Assembly: GCA_029945375.1 (NCBI GenBank)
Contig: CM057068.1
Span: 682,001-746,000, forward strand
Source: Agaricus subrufescens
Taxonomy: Eukaryota; Basidiomycota; Agaricomycetes; Agaricales; Agaricaceae
Direction of reading: 5' to 3'
DNA: 64,000 nt
Positions within the stretch are counted from its first letter, which is position 1. Each line of letters begins with the position of its first letter. Shown here in pieces: positions 36,168-47,525 of the stretch. Made by a program: the position numbers and the translations under genes. The notes beneath the pieces were generated by a model. That model ran no database searches. It saw only the letters and a program-made list of their open reading frames with translations, and had not been told where the DNA came from.

Positions 36168-38143
36168 ATGGGGATTAACTTCCTGGATCTACCAGATGAA
36201 TTGATTTACAGATACTCAAATTGATGGTGAGTATTGTTCTTTGGCATGGCTGTGGCGCTGATGAAAGGCGCAGTTTGCGAGAGATCGGTCCGATCTACGC
36301 GTTCTGAATAAGAGAGTTGACTCTCTCATTTCACCTGCACTGTTTAAGACAGTCCACTTCTCTGGATTGGCGGAATGGACAATGCAAATATGCACGTCAC
36401 TTTGCGAGTACCTCGATATTGGAAAGGAGCTGGTCTTCAGTCGATGCACAAAGAAATTAGATATCCACATATCTGCTTACGGCGATAAGTCGCCGGACCA
36501 GCACCTGCCATGGTTCACACTGCTTCACAAATTGATCCCAACCCTGATACATCTAGAATCCCTCCGGTACGTGTAACCTCAGTGACATTCTATCACCTTC
36601 ATTGATCACATCAGATGGTGCCACTGGCCCAACAAACATCCAGTCTCACCCTCGGCACTTGACGTATTCAATTCCTTTGCGTCTCTCCAGAATCTCAGAG
36701 AATTGATACTTCGTATTTTCATCGTGACACCTTTTCCGGGCTTCACTCTCAAATCATTTTCCAACTTGTCTTCTGTTGCGATAAATTGGGAAATTGGGGA
36801 AGAGGTCTCTCCAGAGTTCATCAGCATCAGGAAAATGTAACAGGCCTTATTCAAGACTTATACACCTTATGAACTTGTTTAAGGCCATTATAAGGCACTT
36901 GCATAAGCCAGGGTCTAATCTTAAACATGACTTAGGCTGAGTCTTAATATTTCAAAAACAAAGATATTGCATAAATTGATTGATTATAGTGCTAAAGACA
37001 ACACTACTCATGAATGATATTCCTTTATTTGACCATTAAGCAATTTTCAAGACTCTTAAATTTGATTTTAAGTTTGACTTAAGTTTATCAAAAAGTGTCT
37101 GATACTTAAACATTGACTTAGTGTGACTTATGCACCTTAGGCACAGTGCATAAGGCATGACAAAGGCATTTTGTCCTAAGTCATACTAAGGACCAAAACA
37201 TTTTCCTGATGAGTGCGATCGCTGATCTCCTACCACGATGTCCGACCCTAGAACAATTCACGTTCAACATCCCACGACCTTATTACCCTTCCCAGGTCCC
37301 TGTCTTCGCACCTTTATTTGCCGACCTGCCACCTACAGCATGCCTGAAGCTCAGGCTACTTGACCTGACTGGGCTTTGCATTTCTGCCGATGACTTCCGT
37401 ACCCACCTGCGCCACTTCAAGTGTTTGAAGGTACTGCGGTTGATGTTCAACCGCCATCCAGATTCTCCCGAGCAAAACAACCAAATTTGTCGCCTTCTGC
37501 TTGAGAATTCGATACATCTTGATGAGCTTACGATTGATACCACTCATTCAGATGACGTCCTCAAATACCTCTCATCATATTCTGGCCTCAACCACCTTCA
37601 ATTCTGTTCTCGGTACCCAGGAGCTGACACGCCTGAAGGAGTTGATTATTTCTTCAAGTCTGTGCTGCCGCGCCACAGTTCCACGCTACGGGAGCTATAC
37701 CTGGGATGGCTCGTTGAGACACTCTGGACAAAGGATATGTCGCTGGATTATCTCGCTCAGATTGAGAAATGCCAGCAACTGACATCCCTTGATTGTTCCG
37801 TCTCTCTAAATCCCGGATACGTGAAACGCGCAGACAGGCTGTTGGTACGTTGGTTAATATATGTTGATATTGAATGCATGCTGATAATGATGTTCAGGGA
37901 GCGTGGTTGGATACTGCACTAAAACTGCCGCAATTGAAGTATTTGGTAATACGGGCTACTTACCCGCCCCGACGCTTCCCTACGCTCTACCGTGGGCAAT
38001 TTTGTTATTATCGAAGAATGCACGATCCACTTGATCCGATCGACGAGATCACTGATTTTGGAGAGCAAAGAATCGACAAGCTCACCGCCGAGCGCGTGGT
38101 GCCATTCAGAATAACTTTCTTATTCCTGACTGACGGACCATGA
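36168..38143 (+). pseudogene. F-box family A copy A8, disrupted by a frameshift and an element
   Basis: All four exons are recognisable (36168-~36226, 36274-36566, 36615-36824 plus 37212-37855, ~37907-38143). Two lesions break it. A 1-nt deletion in exon 1 turns DELILQILEL into DELIYRYSN followed by a stop, ruining the F-box. A 387-bp element lies inside exon 3 after FIS, with stops in it. Downstream coding sequence is otherwise intact and nearly identical to A7, so inactivation is recent. Confidence 0.85.
36825..37211. mobile_element. Non-autonomous inverted-repeat element (MITE-like), copy 2
   Basis: 387 bp with perfect 14-bp terminal inverted repeats (CATCAGGAAAATGT at 36825, its complement ending at 37211), inserted in exon 3 of A8. 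Intact copies A6 and A7 read TTCATCAGTGCGATC uninterrupted, so borders are exact; the flanks allow a 2-bp AG target duplication. It shares the terminal CATCAGGAAAA with copy 1 but has a different interior (CTTA/TAAG-rich), non-coding. Confidence 0.8.
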
Positions 38144-38272
38144 TTGGTGCCTTCTCATTTGATGATAAATTCGAGATCCCATCGCGCGTGATTGGGTGAG
38201 TCGTTCCAACCGTCTGTTTTCCCCACTTGGCATTGAATAGACTCTTGGCTAATGCCACTCTGGCGCGACACC

Positions 38273-38692
38273 TCAGACCAGCGTAGTATTTGTGGTCGTG
38301 CAAGACTCGTAAAACTCTGCAGTAGCATACGTCTGTCCTTCATACCAATCACCTAAATGGAATCCAAACAGATGTCTGCCAACCCATGACAAAGAGGGCA
38401 TTTGCACTCGATAACACACTCTCGTATGTTTAGGCTGCCATTCAGACCACACGGGATGTACTTCAACCCCCGAGCGGTTTCTCGCGGCATCCCCATTCAA
38501 CAGCCACTGAGTGTATGGTGTATACCCCAGCCTGATGACATTTGGGGTGGTTACGAAGACAGAGAAACGTATTAGTACATTTTCAGTAACGAGAGAGGGC
38601 TTTCCAGATACAAATTGATCAGCGATAATTTTATCCTGGGTCGGACACTGCAGCCATTTAAAGAGCATTCCGGTATCCCGGCCGGCAATCAC
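38273..38692 (-). CDS. Hypothetical ORF, 139 codons
   Basis: Open frame of unknown function at the right edge of U4. Its C-terminal third (RHLFGFHLGDWYEGQTYATAE) corresponds to fragments repeated at 28364-28561 and 31925-32122, so the array may have captured the end of this sequence. No domain is recognised, and there is no clear intron or promoter. It may be non-coding. Confidence 0.25.
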   Translation of the reverse strand: MIAGRDTGMLFKWLQCPTQDKIIADQFVSGKPSLVTENVLIRFSVFVTTPNVIRLGYTPYTQWLLNGDAARNRSGVEVHPVWSEWQPKHTRVCYRVQMPSLSWVGRHLFGFHLGDWYEGQTYATAEFYESCTTTNTTLV

Positions 38693-38786
38693 CTATTCTA
38701 ATCTTGGGCGAGAATGCTCATGAACGAATACTTCCACAAACTTTTCCCACATCTATCTCTCGGGATCACAGTTTCCACGATTTTCC

Positions 38787-40268
38787 ATGTCTAAGCCTAC
38801 CTCGTTCGTCCATAGCCTCAATTCTGCTCCAGCAGATCGCCTCACAACAATTCATTCACACCTCAGAAACTTACCGAAGATTGTCGTTACAAGAGATCTC
38901 GGCCCTGACGCTGCTGCATTGATACAACCGAAGGGATCGTTCGAGGTTCTCTTCTCTGTCGGTCAACTTGGGCATTACTGATAAGAGCCTTGTCTTCTTC
39001 TGATAGATCGTTCAATGGCCGGAGGATAGAGCATGTGGGAGAGATTGGATTTTGAAGAATATTCAAGGAGCTGTAGCATTGGTCGTAACTGTCGTCGACA
39101 AAGTAAGTCTAGTTCGGATATTCTCACTCTACCTCTTATCCGCTTTTCAGGTAGATGCTGGTATCATAGATGCTGGTACTTCAGATACTATTTCGCGTTA
39201 CCATTATAAGACACCCTCATCCCGGTCCTTGTAGCTGGCAGTAATCTCAAGGTCATTTCAACAGTGTCCGTTGGCTACGGTTTGTATGGTGTTCTACGCA
39301 AAAGCGACAAATTGCTGAGCACTCTCTAGAACACCTTGATGTACAAGCTATCTTGTCTCGTGGAATTAGGATTGGTTATACCCCCGAAGTCTTAACCGAT
39401 GCTGGTGCGCTTTTTTCTCGTCAGATATCACTCTTGTTAATTACGTCCCTTTCAGTTGCAGATGTTTGTGTTATGTTAGCATTAATGGCAGGGAGGAATG
39501 TTCGTGAAACAATGCAAGTTGTCGACAGCGGCAGAGTACGTAAATGAGATATCCAGTGCTGCTTTTACCAATGGCCGTTTCTAGTGGCCAGTTTTTGGCT
39601 GGTCGCCGTTCCTGTTTTGCGGCCCCCAGATAGGCTCCTCTCTTGTTTCTCCTAGGCGTACAGCTGGTTTCATTGGTTTTGGCAGGATTTCCCAGGCCAC
39701 GCTCGCCCGTCTTATACCTTTTGGCATTACGGATTGCATATACTCGAGAAGTCCGGGAAGCAAACCAGATCCCGATCGTGATGAAGCCATTCGCAAATCT
39801 ATGGGATTGCAGAGCTTACGCTGTGTGAACTTGGAGGAGCTTGCACGAGGGAGTGATGCCTTGTTTGTACTAGCCCCCGGTGGCGCTTCGACATACCATA
39901 TTGTTAACGAGGATTTTTTGAGCAAGATGAAGAAGACAGCGGTTCTTGTCAATGGCGCAAGAGGCTCTCTCGTAGATTCTGATGCGCTCGCGAAGGCGCT
40001 GCGAGAAAAATGGATTTGGGGTGCAGGTGTTGATGTTGTCGAGGGTGAGCCCCATATCACTCAGGATCATCCTCTGGTCAAGGAACAAAAGTGAGCGACG
40101 TTATACACCACCGTACACTCAGCTTACCAGGACAATATCAGATGCGTTGTGTTGCCTCACATCGCTAGTGCGACAACAGAAACTCGGATAGAAATGGGAA
40201 CCCTGGCGATTGAGAACATGATGGCTGTACTCACGGGAAAGCAGATGCCCAAGGAGTTGATTCTATAA
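38787..40268 (+). CDS. D-isomer-specific 2-hydroxyacid dehydrogenase (glyoxylate/hydroxypyruvate reductase-like)
   Basis: About 370 aa over several short exons. It predicts NAD(P)H-dependent reduction of a 2-keto acid such as glyoxylate or hydroxypyruvate. Visible in order: substrate-domain start PKIVVTRDLGPDAAAL; SNLKVISTVSVGYEHLDV; YTPEVLTDAVADVCVMLALM; Rossmann loop AGFIGFGRISQATLARL; NGARGSLVD with the catalytic Arg; GVDVVEGEP with the catalytic Glu; LPHIASATTETRIEM with the catalytic His. Introns after VTVVDK, DA, GYE, TDA, GR and EQK all restore frame. The dinucleotide loop has Ser where Gly is usual (GRIS). The start at 38787 follows a conventional context. Exact cofactor and substrate are not decided by sequence. 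Confidence 0.85.
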
Positions 40269-40616
40269 TTCAAACAAGACGGTATTGGTGGCCAACCTCC
40301 ACAATATGTAGTTCAGTATAATATGCATGTGTGTCTAAACGGTAGAACACACTTGGTCAGGCTGTCGTCTACCTGTCACCTTTCTGTGGACCTCGAAGAG
40401 TGGGTTTGTCACAGGTGCTCCTGCAGATTTTCTCCAGGAGGCACATAGAAGATCTATCTCACACTTCTGACCTGATGTGCTGATCGGCAGCTCGTATCAA
40501 ACGGGTTTTTCTATTATCATGAATTGACAGAGATCTGAATAGAATGGTTTAATACAATATCGAGACGATTACTCAAGGTTTGGTATAATAAATAGTAGGC
40601 ATAGGAATTTGGATAT
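40269..40616. other. Intergenic, convergent 3' ends
   Basis: 348 bp between two genes pointing at each other; nothing else is seen. Confidence 0.4.
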
Positions 40617-41610
40617 TTAGGCAGTATCTGCGGTGGAAACTACTAAAAGCCTCAAAGGCTCCTGTGGCTGCATACAACAGCCGTGGCCTTTGGACGTTGA
40701 ATCATTTTGCCTGCGGGATACAGAATCGGAAGACTGATCGTGGCGATTGATCAGCTTTTGAGATGCTGTAACTGGTTCAGTAGCAGTCAGCTTTGTCTCT
40801 CCGCGCATCAAGATCACTTCGACTCCTCGTGGAGTGAAAAAAGACTATCATAGGGTTTGTAAACGATTTATTCGAAGAAAATTAAGGCGTACCTGGTTCC
40901 ATGTATTGATAACGCTGATAGCATATTTCAGTTTCTTAGCTCGAATTTTGGCTTTAATTGCTTTGTTCAGGAGGTACGCTAAAAATTAAAAGATTGAGTA
41001 ACGCCACACCAAATCAGCAAGGACAAGAAAGAAACCTACCGCCGAGTACAATTGCGGCAGGAGGGATGAGTAACGCTTTCCCCAGCCATTTTGGTAAAGT
41101 TGTACCATCCCGCAAATCCTGGATAAATCTGCCACGAAGAAATGAATTTAAATGGGTTCCAAATGTCGAAAGATCTGTTTACCTGTTCCAATCATCCTCG
41201 TTGATGTCCCTTTGCTCGAAAGGGTGGGGCACCGTTGACGCTTCCGGAAGTCCTGAAGGAAGTCCTTTATCTAAGGACCTGGCGGAACCCGAAATTTCAA
41301 CTTCCATAGGACTGAAGGACTCAGAACTTTGTGGCCCAAGTCTTGGAGTGCGCGAGAACGCTGGGGGGGTTTCTGAATATACTTCTTTGCCATCAGAAGA
41401 ATGTTTAATTATTGAAGGATCGTTGCAACAAGAGTTGTGGAGTAGCTCCTCATTGTATGTCTTCTCATCGGATGCTGTAGCTGGTGCATCGTCGGTGGCA
41501 AGAGTGGCTTCATAGGACGGAGGGGATGTGGTTGCGACCGTGCTAGCACGGCGTCCATGAGAAAGGTTGGTAAAATGTTCCAGTTGTGACGAATTGTTAG
41601 AGACAATCAT
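40617..41610 (-). CDS. Uncharacterised protein with a central hydrophobic segment
   Basis: Exons 41610-41183, 41128-41040, 40978-40893 and 40844-40617 give 276 aa in frame. Residues 1-140 are Ser/Pro-rich and acidic. A Trp-containing start (DDWNRFIQDLRDGTTLPKWL) leads into the hydrophobic KALLIPPAAIVLGGAYLLNK, a possible membrane or lipid-contact helix. A basic segment (KAIKAKIRAKKLKYA) and a short beta-like block (FFTPRGVEVILMRGETKLTA) follow. The C-terminus has a Cys pair (HGCCMQPQEP). I do not recognise the family. Four clean, frame-keeping introns argue it is real. Confidence 0.65.
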
Positions 41611-43366
41611 GATGAAGGGAATACTTGAGGCAATCTAAGAAAGGACTCTCTTGGTAAGTCCACCTGCCTAAATACGAGACAGTGACTGCGGCAGCCGTTT
41701 CGGTACTCCCGAAATTGAGTTGAGATTGGTATCACCCGTGTTAGACGGGTTTCATAGCCCCAGACCATTCAGCCTCCTTTCGTAAAACTTGATTCTGATG
41801 GTGATCAGCCTTCCTCTCGTTGTCACCCTTCACCTGTGACTTTACACTCTACCTCTCGAACACTTCAATTACGTCGGTACTCACCTCTCATTGAGATACT
41901 CAATTGCTAATGCAAAGGAGAATGCCCTTTTCAAGAATCGTTATCTGCGAGTGTCAGGAACAATGCTGGATAAGAGTAATTGGGGGAAGTGAACAAGGCA
42001 GAAGTACACCGGGCAGTGCTCTGTGGCAGTGTGCGCCGTGAAGCCGACGCCCATTGTTACAAGGTTTCAGGTTGTGATGATGGTGTTTTTGTCGGCAGAA
42101 TTCAGATACAATAGAGCTACCGGGATTCATGCGGTTGTCAGTCTTGACTCAAGCACAACATGATAGGCTAATAGCAAACTGTGAAAGCAATGAGATCCAA
42201 GGTTCTCCGTTTCAAGATGTCGTACCTATAGCTCCGTAGTTCCGCCGCATCTTTTGATATATTCGAGTATTTCTTCATTAGTTTGCCTTAGCACAGCCCC
42301 TCATTCACCCTCCTCCGCTGTTACCTCTTCTTAGGCCCCGTCCGGGGGTCCAGGTAAGATACAATGCCGTCTGGGCCATAGCGCGTGTTCACTGCACGGT
42401 ACACATGAGTTTCATTTAGCGCAAAATGGAACACCGTGCGAGGAATGAGCACGGTGTATTGTCTCGGAAGGGCAGCCCGTGTGGATGATGGATTCGTAGT
42501 ATAGTGATCCTCACATTGCATAATATCACATTCGTCTCTCCTCCCTGTGCTGAGTGGACGGCACCGCTACCTGCTCGCGGTTCCTTTAAAGCCACCCTCC
42601 CGATCCCATACTTTAGATGAGACTATCGGCACAGGTAGAATGTAGGTTGTACACATCCGGGTGACCCGATGCTGTTCCAACCTCACTCTTACCGCCTGGA
42701 GGCCTGGAGACGACTATCCTTCCAGGCCTTCCACTCCCCCACTCACACTGCCATAGTCTTAATAATAATAATTATTATTATTATGTTATTGGTGACGGGT
42801 ACCCGGCGCCCTGAGGAGATTGATTGAAGCAAAGTTTGAATAACTACGATCTGCGGAACAGATTTTGCAGGGTAGCAATGAAGTTCTGGAAAGAAATGCA
42901 TTAGCGGTACTTAGAATATGTAAGAGAATATAAATAGATGCTCCGGTTAGGTCGGAACACAACCAAAAATTGACATGAGTAAACTGCAAAGTAGCGAAAC
43001 TTGGAGCGGCGAACTTGCGGGCGAGACTTTGTGGAGGAATATTCAGTCCTCTACGGAATTACAATCACACACGAAAGCCTGTTGCCGGTCAATGTAGAAT
43101 ACCTTTGCCATCGACGGTTGCTAAGGACTCGGATCGGATTTTATCATACTACGCGTTCGGTATAAAAGATGAATATATCATACCAAGTCGGTTAAGAACG
43201 GATGTGTGAGGTTTCAGGTCAAATCTGCTCTCAGGCTGTCCAAACTTTCCTCCACTGCCCCATAGGATCGTGAACGTGCCTATGGCAGGCAACTCACCTA
43301 GACATACACCATGATAATTTGGATTCATTATCAAGTAATAGGATTCACATGTAAGGAGAGGAACAA
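41611..43366. other. Long gene-poor region
   Basis: 1.75 kb without a convincing gene. A 66-codon minus-strand stretch at 42321-42521 is too short to call. At about 42759-42784 there is a perfect simple palindrome of TAA units followed by TTA units, able to form a hairpin. Confidence 0.4.
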
Positions 43367-44968
43367 TCACGGTTCTAAAGGAAGTGTCGAAACAAATATC
43401 TTGAACGGGACCACACATTCGGCCACAAGCTTCTCAAGTCGTTCTCTTCCAAATCTTGCAAATCGAATCATCACAGCCCACTGACGGATATCTGTAGCAT
43501 CGTCATGAAAATGCTCTCTGTAAGGCACAAATTGACGCAGGTAGGCTGGATCAAACGTCAAGCAACTTAAGCGCGGGAGTTTCATAGCGGCTTCTAGCCA
43601 GGCTCGCTAACCACCATTATGAGTACGGGTTTCAAAATAAACAGATGTAAGGCACTTCACCAATATTCCATCTGTGCGGTTTGTATCTTTAAATGCCAAG
43701 TTGACAGAACAAGTAAGGTGGGTGAGTTGCTGGCATTTCTCAATCTGCGCAAGATGTTCTGGCGCGATATTATTTGTCCAGAGTGTCACGAAAGACGATC
43801 CTAGGCATAGCTCCCGTAGTGTGGCGCTGTGTCGTGGTAACACAGACGTGAAGAAACGATGAACACTCTCGGGGGTGTCAGCTCCTGGATACCGAGAACG
43901 GAATGTAAGGTGTTCTAGGCCAGAATATGACGAAATGTATGCGAGAACTCCAGGTGGGTGGGTGGTATCGATGGTGAGCTCATCGAGATATATAGATTCA
44001 TCGAGGAGCATTCGACAGATCTGATCACTCTGCTCCGGCGAATCGTTATGCCGGTTGAACATCAACCGTAGTACCCTCAAAGATTTGAAATGGCGCGAGT
44101 GGGCACGGAAGTCGTCGGCAGAGACACGAAGTCCAGTCAGGTCAAGTAGCCTAAGCCTCAGACATGCTGTAGGTGGCATGCCGGCAAAAAACAGGCGCGA
44201 ACACAGGGACTTGAGAGGGGGGTTATAGGGTCGCGGTATGCTGAACGCGAATCGTTCTAGGTTTGGACATCGTGGCAGGAGATCAGCGATCTCGCTGATA
44301 AAATCTGGAGAAACGTCTTCCCCGTGTTCCCAGTTTATTGTGATAGTGGACAGATTGAAGAACGATCTGAGAGTAAAACCAGGAAAAGGTTTCGAATAGA
44401 TGACCTGAAGTATGAGCTCTCTGAGGTTCTGAAGACACCCGAAGGAATTGAATACATCAATTACCACCGGTAATATTTGAGGATCGGAAGGCCAGTGCGA
44501 CCATCTAATATCATCAATACCATTTTTGAACACAATCGAAATTGCACATACTTGAGGTATTCTAGATGTATCAGAGTTGGAACCCAACTTTGAAGTATTT
44601 TGAGCCAGAGAAGATGCTGGTTGGGGGGTTCACAGTAGAAACCGAATATATAAATATCCAATTTCTTTGTGCAACGACTGAAGACCAGCTCTTTGCCGAC
44701 ATCAAGATACTCGGAAAGTGGTTTCAATTTCTCGAGTGTCGCATTCGTGCATCCATCAAAGCCTTTAAAGTAAACTGTTTCGAATAGCTTGGGTGAGATG
44801 AGATGGTCGACTCTCTTATTAAGAAGACGCAGATGACGGCGATCTCTCGCAAACTAGTACCCGTTTTTTTAAGATGTACAACAACACTGCGCAAGGGAGA
44901 GTACTCACAATTAGTTCGACTATCTGCAAAATCAACTCGTTTGGCAAATCTAAGAAGTTGAATGTCAT
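43367..44968 (-). CDS. F-box protein, family A copy A9 (diverged, solitary)
   Basis: Exons 44968-44909, 44853-44552, 44504-43661 and 43606-43367 give 481 aa. Exon 1 is MTFNFLDLPNELILQIVELI. It has the same four-exon plan as the clusters; intron 2 is 47 nt (44505-44551), which forces splicing to keep frame. It is clearly older than the other copies (for example NLERFAFSIPRPYNPPLKSL, DTNRTDGIL) and is longer in exon 2 (EAFDGCTNATLEKLKPLSEY). There is no B partner nearby. It may be the founder-like locus of family A or an early dispersed copy. Confidence 0.8.
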
Positions 44969-45463
44969 GCCTGTCTGAAGGACAGCTGCGTTGCGTAAAT
45001 TCAGGGAAGATTGTCGATCTCGGTCCAAACATTGATGTGCCAAATACCAGTTTCATCAAATATTGAAATCAATCAACCGACACGGTAACACGTGTATGGC
45101 GTTACGCTAATTTTTTACCTGGAGGGAATAATCAAGACCCGAATAAGGCCTGATCATTGGAAGAAAGAAAGGTAGCCCACTATCGCGAGAAAGAGTCTTT
45201 TATATATCAGATGCAGGGGCTAGTGATCGGTTGTGACGTCAGTCATTCTGTCAATTATAAGTCCTCGCTTGATCCTATTTCAGAGCAATTAGCTTCCGTT
45301 GAAGTTTGTTGCCCGGCTTGAACATTCATTGTACAGGATAGGTTCTTTAATATTGCGCTGATAATATATGGAAGAAGGCATGTAGCACCTCGTCCAAACC
45401 AACGTGAAGTTATTGGGATAGTTGGAACACCGATCATAATGTTATAACAATAATTGTTACAAT
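44969..45463. other. Intergenic between A9 and aldehyde dehydrogenase
   Basis: 495 bp holding the A9 promoter side and the dehydrogenase 3' end. No gene is seen. Confidence 0.4.
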
Positions 45464-47325
<1,862 letters not shown>

Positions 47326-47525
47326 GGGAGAACAGCGGAACGGTGGGCCGCCGGGGGAGCTATATATGCGCGCTGGAGTGTGGGTGCCATCTGGATCTCT
47401 GTTTCTCTCACAGAAACACGGGTTTCTAATGCGACGAGACTGTTGTGCACCGTGTGGGCACGTGACGCGAGGCATGACGGCGTGCACAGACCAGAGCTGG
47501 CTCTTCTCTCCGTCACCCCGAGACC

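Larger units (their letters stand above)
35050..38410. repeat. Tandem segmental unit U4
   Basis: Fourth direct copy; holds truncated B6 and broken A8. Similarity to the other units fades near 38410, the right edge of the amplified array. Confidence 0.7.

Noticed and set aside
22680..38410. CRISPR-like or satellite array
   Set aside because: The repeats are kilobase-scale segmental duplications with genes, not short spaced repeats; the genome is eukaryotic.
42321..42521. 66-codon minus-strand frame
   Set aside because: Too short, no homologous pattern and no neighbouring exons found.
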